From an uncultured Burkholderiales bacterium (GTDB lineage: Bacteria > Pseudomonadota > Gammaproteobacteria > Burkholderiales > Burkholderiaceae_E), in assembly GCA_902826305.1 (NCBI GenBank), contig CADEEH010000005.1, positions 1-64,000 of the forward strand: a stretch of 64,000 bases of DNA. The letters run 5' to 3'. The stretch's first letter is position 1. The number at the start of each line of letters is the position of its first letter. Position numbers and translations under genes: made by a program. Below the pieces are notes generated by a model. That model was not told the origin of the DNA. It worked only from the letters and a program-made list of their open reading frames with translations, and made no database searches. Below are positions 45,089 to 54,061 of this stretch, in pieces.

Positions 45089-45355
45089 ATGGAACCGACC
45101 ACACTGCTGGAACTGACCTATCGGATGCTGGTCGTGGTGCTGCTGGTGTCGATGCCTGTGGTGGCGGTGACCGTGCTGGTCGGACTGGCGATCGGCATGC
45201 TCCAGGCGGTGACCCAGATCCAGGACCAGAGCATCGCCTACGGCGCGAAGATCCTCGCGGCCGCCGCGACGATCGCGATCCTGGCCGCGTGGGCGGGGGG
45301 TCAGCTGATGCAGTACGCGCTGCCGATCTTCGAAGGCATCGCGCGGATCCGCTGA
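45089..45355 (+). CDS. sctS: T3SS export-gate protein SctS
   Basis: An 88-residue FliQ/SctS protein with two transmembrane hairpin helices (LVVVLLVSMPVVAVTVLVGL and an Ala-rich second) and the conserved loop QAVTQIQDQSI. GAGG lies five bases before the ATG at 45089. Between sctR (11-base gap) and sctT (6-base gap). Confidence 0.95.
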   Translation: MEPTTLLELTYRMLVVVLLVSMPVVAVTVLVGLAIGMLQAVTQIQDQSIAYGAKILAAAATIAILAAWAGGQLMQYALPIFEGIARIR

Positions 45356-45361
45356 ACGCCG

Positions 45362-46141
45362 ATGGACGCCCAGTTCTCGGCGGTCGCGCTGCCGTTCCTG
45401 ATGACGATCCCGAGGATCGCGGCGGTGTTCACCGTGCTTCCGCTGTTCGGTCGACGGACGCTGCGCGGGCTGATCCGGAACGAATTCGTGCTCGTACTCG
45501 CGATCTTCGCGTATCCGGCGGTGGCGCCGGATCCGTCGACCATCGGGCCGACGGCGATGCAGTACATCCTGATCGCGGCCAAGGAATCGGCGATCGGCGT
45601 GACGTTCGGCTTCTTCCTCGGCACGTTCTTCTGGGTCGCGGAGAACGTCGGTTACCTGATCGACCTGCAGACCGGCTCGCAGAACCTGCAGATCTTCGAC
45701 CCGGTCAACGAACACGAGGAAGGGCCGACCTCGGGATTCCTGCTGCAGTTCGTGATCGCGCTGACCTTCGCCGGTGGCGGCCTGCTGACCATCCTGGACC
45801 TGCTGTTCGAGAGTTACCGCGTCTGGCCGATCATGGACGCCGGGCCCCGCCTGGACGAGGCTTTCCTCACCACCGTCCCGGCGCGTGCCGACTCGCTGTT
45901 CTCGCTGACGCTGCGTTATGCGGCGCCGATCGTGATCCTGCTGCTGCTGATCGAATTCGGCCTGGGCCTGATCAACCGGTTCGCCGAACATGTCGACGTC
46001 TACACGATGGCCATGCCGATCAAGAGCATGGTGGCCTTCTTCGTGCTGCTGGTGTTCCTCAGCTTCATCTACGATGCGCTGCAGGTGTTCCTCGGTCGCG
46101 ACAACGACGCGCTGCGGATGCTGCGCGAGGGTCTGCGTTGA
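45362..46141 (+). CDS. sctT: T3SS export-gate protein SctT
   Basis: A 259-residue FliR/SctT membrane protein: FTVLPLFGRRTLRGLIRNEF, GVTFGFFLGTFFWVAENVGY, DLQTGSQNLQIFDP. It completes the SctR5-S4-T1 export gate. The stop codon is overlapped by the TTG start of sctU (TTGA). Confidence 0.95.
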   Translation: MDAQFSAVALPFLMTIPRIAAVFTVLPLFGRRTLRGLIRNEFVLVLAIFAYPAVAPDPSTIGPTAMQYILIAAKESAIGVTFGFFLGTFFWVAENVGYLIDLQTGSQNLQIFDPVNEHEEGPTSGFLLQFVIALTFAGGGLLTILDLLFESYRVWPIMDAGPRLDEAFLTTVPARADSLFSLTLRYAAPIVILLLLIEFGLGLINRFAEHVDVYTMAMPIKSMVAFFVLLVFLSFIYDALQVFLGRDNDALRMLREGLR

Positions 46142-47172
46142 ACGAGTCCCAGGATCGCAAGACCGAGGAGCCGACCGACCGCCGGCTCGAGGACGCACGC
46201 GACGAAGGTCAGATCGACCGCAGCCGCGACGTGAACACGGCGCTGATCCTCGGCACCGTGATGCTGGGGTTCTGGATCGGACGCGACACGCTGGCTGCGA
46301 GGATGCAGGCGATGGCCAGGTTGGCGCTCGACGCCCCGGCGCGAACCGCCGCCGGCGACCCGGCGGCGGTCATCGATACCGCGCTGATCCTGCTCGGGGA
46401 AGTCCTGCTGATCAGCCTGCCCGTGCTCGCCCTGGCGATGCTGGTCGCCATCGTCGTCAGTGTCATCCAGACGCAGGGCCTGTTCGCGCCCGCCGCGCTG
46501 CGACCGCAGGTCTCGCGGATGAACCCGGTGGAGGGCCTGAAGAACATCTTCTCCCGACGTTCGGCGATCGAGTTCTTCAAGGCGCTGTTCAAGATCGTGT
46601 ACCTGGGCTTCGCGATGTTCCTGATCATCAAGGCGTCGCTGCCGGTCCTGGTCAAGCTGCCGCTGCTGCCGGTGTCCGGCGTGGCCCAGACGGCCTCGAT
46701 CGTGTTCGCCCGCTTCTTCGGGCTGGCCATCCTGGCCCTGGCGCTGGTCGCCGTGTTCGACTACTGGTTCCAGCGCTACGACTTCCGATATCGTCTGCGG
46801 ATGACCCGCGAAGAGGTCAAACGGGAGCGGCGCGACAACGAAGGCGACCCGATGCTGCGCGCGCGACGCAAGGCCGTCGCCCGGCAGGCCCTCGAGGCCG
46901 GCGACATCGAACGCATCCGCACTGCCAGCGTGGTGCTGCAATCGGCCGCCGACAAACTCGCGGTTGCGCTGCAGATTCCCGAAGGGGCATCGCCGTGGCT
47001 GATCCTCAAGGGAGCCGGCCATGCGGGTGATGCGATCGTCGCGGCCGCCAACGAGGCCCGGGTACGCATCGTGCACGACGCGAGCCTGACGCGGTCGATC
47101 TACCGTCAGACCGCCGTCAGCGGTGATCTGCCCGACAAGCTCGGGGCGACGGTCAGACGCCTGTTCGCCTGA
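46138..47172 (+). CDS. sctU: T3SS switch protein SctU lacking the NPTH motif
   Basis: A 344-residue FlhB/SctU protein. KTEEPTDRRLEDARDEGQI is the family N-terminus, four helices follow, and the cytoplasmic part contains REEVKRERRDNEGDP. TTG start at 46138 overlaps the sctT stop. In SctU and FlhB the loop after the cytoplasmic linker is normally NPTH, which cleaves itself between Asn and Pro and allows the switch of substrates. Aligned on the following AVAL strand, this protein has AADK at residues 270-273 (46945-46956), with no Asn-Pro pair. The rest of the domain (LILKGAG, SLTRSIY) is intact, so the gene is not decayed; it should fold but not autocleave. Confidence 0.92.
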   Translation: MNESQDRKTEEPTDRRLEDARDEGQIDRSRDVNTALILGTVMLGFWIGRDTLAARMQAMARLALDAPARTAAGDPAAVIDTALILLGEVLLISLPVLALAMLVAIVVSVIQTQGLFAPAALRPQVSRMNPVEGLKNIFSRRSAIEFFKALFKIVYLGFAMFLIIKASLPVLVKLPLLPVSGVAQTASIVFARFFGLAILALALVAVFDYWFQRYDFRYRLRMTREEVKRERRDNEGDPMLRARRKAVARQALEAGDIERIRTASVVLQSAADKLAVALQIPEGASPWLILKGAGHAGDAIVAAANEARVRIVHDASLTRSIYRQTAVSGDLPDKLGATVRRLFA

Positions 47173-47211
47173 GAGCCGGCACGGCGCCTTCGCGCGAGGT
47201 CCCGATGATCC

Positions 47212-47769
47212 TCACTTCGAAGCCGGCGCCGACAGCTCGGCACGGGCCTGCGGCGTTCCGGTCCAGGGCGAACGCTCGCGCACGACCAGCAGCCGGCGCA
47301 CCTCCAGATCGCGGCGGACACCCAGGAACACCGGCGTGCCGGCACGCCCGAAGAGCAGCTTGCGCGCGAGCAGCGGATCCCTGACCCGCTCGCCGTCGAT
47401 CGTCAGCAGTTCGTCGCCGGCCGCGATCTCCGCCTTGGCTGAAGGCGACTCGGGCGCGACGACGCCGATCCTGAGCGCGCCGTGATCGACATGGATGTCG
47501 GCAAGACCGATCGAGCCCTGCCCCGACGGATCGAGGAAACCGGCGGCACCCAGCGTACGGGTGCAGATCTCCTGGCCGGTGGCCGCGGCCGATCGACCGA
47601 TCCAGCCGAAACCGGCGTTGAAACACCCTGGTGAAAAACCGGTCCAGTCGCTCATCGGCTCGTAGTGGTGCGCACATCCGGCAAGCGTCGCCGCGCAGGC
47701 CAGTGACGCCGCCAGGGCAGCGCCGCGTCGCAGGACCGACGGGAGGGCACGAGGACAGGTTCGGATCAT
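47212..47769 (-). CDS. PDZ-domain lipoprotein at the end of the sctL-sctV operon
   Basis: A 185-residue protein starting at 47769 and overlapping the sctV stop (ATGA). Signal peptide ends in lipobox ATLAGC. A short Cys-containing region is followed by a PDZ domain (APESPSAKAEIAAGDELLTI) like those of HtrA or GspC. It should be periplasm-facing and may bind a ring component or secreted protein. PDZ lipoproteins are not standard T3SS parts; translational coupling to sctV ties it to the apparatus. Confidence 0.75.
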   Translation of the reverse strand: MIRTCPRALPSVLRRGAALAASLACAATLAGCAHHYEPMSDWTGFSPGCFNAGFGWIGRSAAATGQEICTRTLGAAGFLDPSGQGSIGLADIHVDHGALRIGVVAPESPSAKAEIAAGDELLTIDGERVRDPLLARKLLFGRAGTPVFLGVRRDLEVRRLLVVRERSPWTGTPQARAELSAPASK

Positions 47770-49961
47770 GATCTGGCTTCTCCTGAACGGTTGCCGGGCT
47801 GGCCGAGTTCCGGCGACGGATTGCCCTTCCAGACGACCTGGCCGACCGGCAGCACCCGGGCATCCGACGTCAGGTCCTGATAGGAAAGGACCGGCAGGTC
47901 GGGCAGCTCGACCTCGATCATCTTCTTCACGTAGCGGCGGATGTCCATCGACGTCATCACCACCACCAGCGCGCCGGGCGGTCGTTCGGCGGCGAGCGCG
48001 AGTTCCCCGATGCGGCGGGTCATCGCCGCCGCGGCCTCCGGCGCAAGCGCCAGGAAGTTGCCCCCGGGAGTGGTCCTGATCGCGCCGCGGACCGCTTCCT
48101 CGGCCGCTCGATCGAGCAGCACGCCATGCAACGTCCTGGCCGTGCCCCCGAACTGATGGGTGATCTGCCGCGCGAGCGCATTGCGGACGTATTCGGCGAG
48201 CGCCACGGGATCCTTCTCCCGGGGCGACCATTCGAGCATCGCGTGCAGGATGTCCCGCATGTTGCGGACCGGAATGTCCTCCTGCACCAGGCGCTTGAGC
48301 ACTTCGGTGAGCCGGGTCACGGGCACGTTGCGCTGGACCTCCGCCACCAGGTCCGGGAAGGATCTCTCGGTCTCGGCGAGCAGGAAGGTGGTCTCCTGCA
48401 GACCGAGGAAGTCCGGTGCGTGGCGCCCGAGCACGGTCATCAGCACCTGGCCGACGAAGCGGGCGTCCGAGATGTAGCGGATGTTGGCGGCGTCGAGGAT
48501 CGGCACGTCCGCGGCGGACACCCACGTGGCGTCGGCCTGCACCGTCGGTGCGGCGTCGAGCGCTCGGACACCGTCGGCGAGCAGCGCTTTGGCGGACCGT
48601 TGCGCGAACACCGCGCCGGGGACGACGATGCCATTGGCCGCCGGCACGTCGCTGACCAGCACGTGGTAGTGATCGGGCGGCAGCGACTCGTCGACGATCA
48701 CGCCGATGCCGGGGAAGGCCAACCCCAGTCGTCGCGTGACCAGCTTTCGTGCGCGGACGACCTCTTCGTGCAGCGCACCCGAGGCCAGCATCGGCGTCAG
48801 CGTCGGAGACACACGCAGCGCGAGCGCATAACTCGACACCAGTTCCTGCTCGATCTCGACCGAGTTGCGCCGGCGCGCGATGCCGTCGCGATGGAACGCG
48901 GCACCGGCCATCGGCTCCATCACCTCGCGCCCTCTTCCCCTGCGCCAGAGCCACCAGCCGCCCCCCGCGAACAGTGCCGCCCAGGAAAGGAACTGCCAGC
49001 GCGGAAACCCGGGAACCCAGATGAACATGAACAACACGAGTGCGGTCACCAGCAACGCCTTGGGCTGCGCGGTCAGCTGGTTGCCGATCTCGCCCGCCAG
49101 GCTGGTCTGGCCGGTGTCGTCGTCGCTGTTGACCCGCGTGATCAGCACCCCGGCGGCCAGCGAGACGAACAGCGACGGGATCTGCGACACGAGCCCGTCG
49201 CCGACGGTCAGGATCGAATAGGTGCTGGCCGCCTGGGCGAAGCTCATGTCCTTCATCGCCATGCCGATCGAGATGCCGGCGATGATGTTGACCAGCGCGA
49301 TCAGCAGCCCGGCGATCGCGTCTCCCTTGACGAACTTCATCGCGCCGTCCATCGCGCCGTACAACTGGCTCTCGCGCTGCAGCAGGTCGCGCTTGGAGCG
49401 CGACTCGTCCTTGTCGATGATTCCCGCGCGCAGTTCCGCGTCGATGCTCATCTGCTTGCCGGGCAACGCGTCCAGCGTGAAGCGGGCACCGACCTCGGCG
49501 ACGCGTTCGGCGCCCTTGGCGATGACGATGAACTGGACGATCGCGATGATCAGGAAGACGACGACACCGACGATCAGGTTGCCGCCGACGACCAGCCGTC
49601 CGAAGGTGTCGATGATCTGGCCGGCGTGTGCGTTGAGCAGGATCGCGCGCGTCGAGGCGATGTTCAGCGACAGTCGCAGCAGCGTCGTGAACAGCAGCAG
49701 GGTCGGAAAGGTCGACAGCGCGAGCGGTGAACGCACGTACATCGCCGCCATCAGCAGCAGGACACTCAGGCCGATGTTCACCGAGATCAGCGCATCGAGC
49801 ATCGCCGGCGGCATCGGCAGCACCATCAGCGAGATGACGGCCACCGCGAGGAACGCCAGCAGGACGTCCTGAGCCCGGCCGCCGCTGAACGCATGGGCGA
49901 ACAGCGTGCCGATCGGACCCCGGGCGCTGGCCGCGTAGCTGGTCGACGGTGTCATGCGCAA
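47766..49961 (-). CDS. sctV: T3SS major export-apparatus protein SctV
   Basis: A 731-residue FlhA/SctV protein. Eight N-terminal helices contain the FHIPEP-like region (FPTLLLFTTLLRLSLNIAST), and VGARFTLDALPGKQMSIDAE and DKDESRSKRDLLQRESQLYG cover the cytoplasmic loop. The large C-terminal domain forms the nonameric ring that binds chaperone-substrate complexes. ATG at 49961 or two codons later. Lies 21 bases after sctL. Confidence 0.96.
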   Translation of the reverse strand: MRMTPSTSYAASARGPIGTLFAHAFSGGRAQDVLLAFLAVAVISLMVLPMPPAMLDALISVNIGLSVLLLMAAMYVRSPLALSTFPTLLLFTTLLRLSLNIASTRAILLNAHAGQIIDTFGRLVVGGNLIVGVVVFLIIAIVQFIVIAKGAERVAEVGARFTLDALPGKQMSIDAELRAGIIDKDESRSKRDLLQRESQLYGAMDGAMKFVKGDAIAGLLIALVNIIAGISIGMAMKDMSFAQAASTYSILTVGDGLVSQIPSLFVSLAAGVLITRVNSDDDTGQTSLAGEIGNQLTAQPKALLVTALVLFMFIWVPGFPRWQFLSWAALFAGGGWWLWRRGRGREVMEPMAGAAFHRDGIARRRNSVEIEQELVSSYALALRVSPTLTPMLASGALHEEVVRARKLVTRRLGLAFPGIGVIVDESLPPDHYHVLVSDVPAANGIVVPGAVFAQRSAKALLADGVRALDAAPTVQADATWVSAADVPILDAANIRYISDARFVGQVLMTVLGRHAPDFLGLQETTFLLAETERSFPDLVAEVQRNVPVTRLTEVLKRLVQEDIPVRNMRDILHAMLEWSPREKDPVALAEYVRNALARQITHQFGGTARTLHGVLLDRAAEEAVRGAIRTTPGGNFLALAPEAAAAMTRRIGELALAAERPPGALVVVMTSMDIRRYVKKMIEVELPDLPVLSYQDLTSDARVLPVGQVVWKGNPSPELGQPGNRSGEARS

Positions 49962-49982
49962 CGCCGCGTGGCGGAACCCGCA

Positions 49983-50666
49983 CTAGTCACGGTCAGGCCT
50001 CTCCGGGCGCCAGGCGGACAACAATGCGTTGCGGATCGCGTCCATCTGGGTGTCCAGGCTGGCGTCGATCACCCCGTGTGCGGACTCGACGATACACGCC
50101 CCGCGGCCCACCGCCGGATCACCCAGCACCTCGATGAAGTTCGGCGCGGCGGTCTGCTCGACCAGCCCCCGGATCGCCTTGTCGGCGGCTTCGCGCTGAT
50201 CGGCGCTGACCCGGACGGTCAGGTATTTCTCCTCGCGGGCCGCGCGCAGCACCCGCGACATCACACCGGCGAAGAATCGCTCGTCGTTGTTCGATTCGGA
50301 GAGGACCTTCTCCAGCGTCCGGGTCACGAGCAGGCACATCCGCTCCTCCTGGCTGGCGAAGCGACGCGCATCCTCGCCCCCTCGCACGGCGACCTTGGCC
50401 GCGAACTCCTGCTGCGCGCGGGCCAGCCCGGACGCATAGCCGCGTTCGATCTCGGCGGCGGCCGCATCGGCCGCGGCAGCGCGGATCCGCTCGGCATCCT
50501 CGCGCGCCTGGCGCAGGATCTCCTCGGCGCGAGAGCGAGCACGCGAGAGCAGCTCGCGCGCCTCCATCACCGTGCCCAGATCCTCCGCCCTGACGACACG
50601 GGATGGCGCCAACCGCAACGGATCCGAGGCCAAGTCGACCGCCCCCCTCCTCCTGGCTTCCGTCAT
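49983..50666 (-). CDS. sctL: T3SS ATPase regulator SctL
   Basis: A 227-residue FliH/SctL protein with a polar N-terminus, a long Ala/Glu/Arg coiled coil (ARSRAEEILRQAREDAERI), and a C-terminal domain (GRGACIVESAHGVIDASLDT) that binds SctN. It connects ATPase and SctQ. Start at 50666 or 50693. Unlike ysc operons it lies with sctV, not next to sctK. Confidence 0.88.
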   Translation of the reverse strand: MTEARRRGAVDLASDPLRLAPSRVVRAEDLGTVMEARELLSRARSRAEEILRQAREDAERIRAAAADAAAAEIERGYASGLARAQQEFAAKVAVRGGEDARRFASQEERMCLLVTRTLEKVLSESNNDERFFAGVMSRVLRAAREEKYLTVRVSADQREAADKAIRGLVEQTAAPNFIEVLGDPAVGRGACIVESAHGVIDASLDTQMDAIRNALLSAWRPERPDRD

Positions 50667-50763
50667 TGCTCGAGCCCTCGTGATTGCCCGCATGGTAGCG
50701 GCATTCCGCGTCTCTTCACAGCGCGGGCGTTCGGCCGCCTGTCAACCTGTCCGACGTCGCGGC

Positions 50764-51723
50764 CTACCGCAGCAGCGAATCCAGCATCGACCCGTAGACA
50801 TCCGGGTGCAATTGCGCGTTGCTGTTGATCTCCAGGAACCAGGCCTCGTTGCGATCGTCGACGATCGCATCGAGCACGAACACCATCGGACGTTCGCTCG
50901 CGCCGGGCAACATCGGCCAGAGCGCCGCGCCGGCGGCGACGAACGGTTCCAGCACGCCGCGGCGGCAGGACTCGAGGATGTTGTGATTCGCGTAGACGGT
51001 CGGGTTCAACGCGGACACGTAGCGGAAGTCGGCGATCAGCGAGACGCCGTCAGGCACGGGCACGCCGGGCTCGACACCCTGCAGGCGGCCCAACGCATCG
51101 GTGCCGGCGGGCATCGGCTGCCCGGTGCCGAGAACCGAGCGCAGCAGCGTGTCGAAGTCATCGCGACCGTTGCCGATCACCCGCGGCATCGGAAACATCT
51201 CGAAGACCACCAACCGGCCCGCCCAGTACCAGGCCCGGGCGATGTGCCCCGCCTTGAAGGCCTCGACGAACTCCCCCGGCCGCAGGGTCGGCCACAGGCG
51301 GGACGCATCCCGCGCGAGGAACGGTCCGCGGATGCCGTCGCCGAACGCGGACCGATCGGCCTTGATGATGAACGCTTCGTCGACGCGACCCGGTTCGTTC
51401 CAGGTTGCCGGCGCACGCAGGCCGAGCCGCCGGATCGTCTCCTTGAATGCCAGTTTGCTGGTCGAGATCGGCCACTGCTGGATCGGATAAGGCAACCAGC
51501 CGACCATGCCGATGCACGCCGGCTCCAGCCGCGCCAGGTAACCGAGTCCGCCGTCGTCGCGGCGGCCGACGAATTGCGGCGTCAACTGCACCGCGCGCGG
51601 GCCGCGCTGCACGGCAAGCGCAAGGTCGAGCAGGTCGACGTACGCCTTCGCACCGTGGGTTCGCGCCCAGGCGGAGATCACCTTGGCGTGCTCCAGCAGG
51701 TTGATCTTGAAGCGCGGATTCAC
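50764..51723 (-). CDS. ATP-grasp family ligase-like protein
   Basis: A 319-residue protein with GTG start at 51723 overlapping the previous stop (GTGA). The central AFIIKADRSAFGDGIRGPFL and GEFVEAFKAGH segments and the C-terminal VFVLDAIVDDRNEAWFLEIN, with acidic and Asn metal ligands, are typical of the ATP-grasp fold. Such enzymes join a carboxylate to an amine or thiol via acyl phosphate. Third gene of an overlapping trio; 97 bases from sctL. Substrate unknown. Confidence 0.7.
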   Translation of the reverse strand: MNPRFKINLLEHAKVISAWARTHGAKAYVDLLDLALAVQRGPRAVQLTPQFVGRRDDGGLGYLARLEPACIGMVGWLPYPIQQWPISTSKLAFKETIRRLGLRAPATWNEPGRVDEAFIIKADRSAFGDGIRGPFLARDASRLWPTLRPGEFVEAFKAGHIARAWYWAGRLVVFEMFPMPRVIGNGRDDFDTLLRSVLGTGQPMPAGTDALGRLQGVEPGVPVPDGVSLIADFRYVSALNPTVYANHNILESCRRGVLEPFVAAGAALWPMLPGASERPMVFVLDAIVDDRNEAWFLEINSNAQLHPDVYGSMLDSLLR

Positions 51724-52637
51724 GCGGATGGCGGACGGAAGACCGCGCCGCTGGCCATCAGATCGAGCGGATGGACCCGGCCATAGTGGGCGTTCGAGGT
51801 CCAGACCCGGTGCTCCGGGTCGAAGTCGAACCAGGGCGAGAAGCCGAGCACCAGGTGCACCCGATCCCGGTCGGGTGAACCTTCGGCGAACACACGGTGC
51901 GCGACCTGCGTGTCCCAGGAATAACATCGGCCCACGGCCAGGTGGCCCCGCCAATACAGCGGCGGGCCGCCGGCGGACCGCTGCGGGATCGACGGGTGAC
52001 GACGCTCGGAATCGATCTCCATCAGGTACTCGGGTGCACTCGACAGTGGAATGTTCAGGCGCAGGTTGCAGAACGGCGACTCGTCCAGATGCCACATGAA
52101 TTCCGGGGAGGTGATGCGTTCGCGCTCGGTGTGACGGATACACGCCGCACGTGACCGTATCAGCGTCAGCGAGAACCGGTCGAACAAGCACGCGAAGTGG
52201 CGTGTGATCAACGGATGCACGGCGTTGAACCCGTAGGCATCCCAGTAGGAATTCTTGCGCAGCGGCTGCTCGTGGGGCCTGGCCAGCGCGAAGAACTCGC
52301 CGCCCTTGTTGCGCGGCGTGCCCAACGTCGAGTAGTAGGGATCGAGCCGATCGATGTGGTGCGGATTCCAGGTCAGCGAGAACCCGACATACGCGCTGCG
52401 CATGCCTTCGGCGGTCGTGAATCCGCGCAACTCGCCGATCTCGTCGGCGCAGTGCCGATAGGCCCGGCCGAGCCCTTCGATGTCGAGGTCGTGGGGCACC
52501 TGGATCACCGGCACCTGCGCTGCGGGCGACGCCTTCACGTCCCGCATCGCCTGGACGACGTCGGTCCGCTCGATGATCCAGTCCCACACGGTCCGGGTGG
52601 CGGGCACCTCGTCGACCGGAACGACCCACGGGGTCAT
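51720..52637 (-). CDS. Aspartyl/asparaginyl hydroxylase-like iron oxygenase (tentative)
   Basis: A 305-residue protein starting at 52637 (overlap with previous stop, ATGA). The C-terminal half has EFMWHLDESPFCNLRLNIPL, with an H-x-D pair, then CYSWDTQVAHRVF with a later His, a spacing like the metal ligands of cupin-type 2-oxoglutarate oxygenases of the Asp/Asn beta-hydroxylase kind. The N-terminal half is unrecognised. Middle gene between a GNAT-like and an ATP-grasp gene, probably modifying the same product. Confidence 0.55.
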   Translation of the reverse strand: MTPWVVPVDEVPATRTVWDWIIERTDVVQAMRDVKASPAAQVPVIQVPHDLDIEGLGRAYRHCADEIGELRGFTTAEGMRSAYVGFSLTWNPHHIDRLDPYYSTLGTPRNKGGEFFALARPHEQPLRKNSYWDAYGFNAVHPLITRHFACLFDRFSLTLIRSRAACIRHTERERITSPEFMWHLDESPFCNLRLNIPLSSAPEYLMEIDSERRHPSIPQRSAGGPPLYWRGHLAVGRCYSWDTQVAHRVFAEGSPDRDRVHLVLGFSPWFDFDPEHRVWTSNAHYGRVHPLDLMASGAVFRPPSA

Positions 52638-53314
52638 CGCCCGCGTCTCGCGACGTCCGCCGACGCGCCGAGCCAACGGTCGACGTCCGAGTCGAATGCC
52701 CGCGCGATCGCCTCGTCGTCGAAGACCGACGCGCGCAGCACCTCGGACGAACCACTCTCGATCGCTGCCAACGACTTGGGGTATGCGCCGGCGGGCATGC
52801 TGATGATGATCGGTTCGGCGCGCAACACGGCCTCCGGATCCCAGTGCCGCGGGCAGGCATAGGGTTCATAACCGTGCACGACCATGCTGCGCACCCGCGG
52901 AGCCGATTCATAGACGACGCCGATGATCGAAGGCAGGCGCAGACGCATCGCCTGGCGGACGATCGCGTGCCGCATCACCGCCGTCAGGCCGAGTCTCGCA
53001 TGACCGGGGTCGGTGGCCGAGCGACCGGCGATCAGCGCGGGGAATCGGGGTGGAACATTGGCGATCGAGTACCCCATGAATGCCTCGACCGATGCCTGAT
53101 CCGGCCGGCTGGTCGCGCGGGTGGTGGCAACGATGCGGCCCTCGATGGCGACGGCGAGCACCACCGCGCCGCGGTCCGTGTCGTTCCACTCGAGCGCCTG
53201 TTCGTCGAACCAGGAGAAACTCGGGGAAGTCCGGTAGCATGCCTGTCGCAGCCGGACGATCTCGGCGACATGCTCGTCGCCGGCCACGAACACACGCAGG
53301 CTGTTGGGTATCAT
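52634..53314 (-). CDS. GNAT / N-acyl amino acid synthase-like acyltransferase
   Basis: A 226-residue protein. LRQACYRTSPSFSWFDEQAL, DRGAVVLAVAIEGRIVATTR and a central Arg-rich helix (GLTAVMRHAIVRQAMRLRLP) fit the FeeM/GNAT superfamily. FeeM-type enzymes transfer fatty acyl groups from acyl-carrier protein to amino acids, in a fold shared with acyl-homoserine lactone synthases. First of a three-gene overlapping operon; divergent from the 53399 gene. Confidence 0.6.
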   Translation of the reverse strand: MIPNSLRVFVAGDEHVAEIVRLRQACYRTSPSFSWFDEQALEWNDTDRGAVVLAVAIEGRIVATTRATSRPDQASVEAFMGYSIANVPPRFPALIAGRSATDPGHARLGLTAVMRHAIVRQAMRLRLPSIIGVVYESAPRVRSMVVHGYEPYACPRHWDPEAVLRAEPIIISMPAGAYPKSLAAIESGSSEVLRASVFDDEAIARAFDSDVDRWLGASADVARRGR

Positions 53315-53398
53315 GTCAAGGCTTCCGACTATTCATCCGGATCGACGTACCTGCGTTCGAGAGCATACACGTCGGGTCCCTGGCCTCAGGTAGCGGTG

Positions 53399-54061
53399 AT
53401 GCACCTCACAAGCGGAGCCGGTGTTCAGAGGGCGGTGCCAGGCGTCGATTTCGCCCTCGGCGCTGCGCAGAGGCATCTGTTCGCCGGGTCGTTCGATTTC
53501 ACGTTGCGATCGCGGGACGCTCCTCGGCTGGAGGTGCGGATCCGGATCGTACCGCTGGCAACCTCGGGCCACAACGCGATGATCGTCGGCCATCACCGCA
53601 CCGTGACCATGCTGCGGGACGGGCAGCAGACCACGAGCGCATCGAGTACCGTTCGAGTCGACTTGTCCTCGCGTTCCCTGGTCTCGTTGGATGTCGAAGG
53701 ACTCGATGGCGAGGTCAGGAACGCCGCTTCACTGCCGCGGATCGCCAGGCACGGTGACGGAGGACACTACTTCGATCATGTCGTGCGCCCGGCCGGCATG
53801 CCGGCGGCCGCACTGGCGCCGAGCACCGTCAACTGGACACTGGAGCCGTGGGACGACGACCACAAGGCGTTGTGGTGCCTGCATGTCGTCCATCCCTCGG
53901 GTACCGGCATCGTCAGCACCGAAGGGTACGTGATCGATCGCGAGGGCGGGATCGTCGGTGCGGTACTGCGCGCGCAGGTTCCGCCCGCACGACCGGCGGG
54001 CGATGATGTTGCCGGCGGATCGCGCGTGGTCGAGCTTCGCAGCATCGAAGACGCTCGATGA
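53399..54061 (+). CDS. Hypothetical protein
   Basis: A 220-residue protein, predominantly beta strand, no signal peptide. The ATG at 53399 has AGG eight to ten bases upstream. The frame is open further upstream, so an earlier start is possible. No family recognised. It overlaps the next gene by 4 bases (ATGA), so the two are probably co-translated. Confidence 0.6.
   Translation: MHLTSGAGVQRAVPGVDFALGAAQRHLFAGSFDFTLRSRDAPRLEVRIRIVPLATSGHNAMIVGHHRTVTMLRDGQQTTSASSTVRVDLSSRSLVSLDVEGLDGEVRNAASLPRIARHGDGGHYFDHVVRPAGMPAAALAPSTVNWTLEPWDDDHKALWCLHVVHPSGTGIVSTEGYVIDREGGIVGAVLRAQVPPARPAGDDVAGGSRVVELRSIEDAR

Noticed and set aside
47212-49983. 923-codon minus-strand frame covering sctV
   Set aside because: Only its last 185 codons (from 47769) are real (PDZ lipoprotein). 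The rest is an out-of-frame shadow of sctV.
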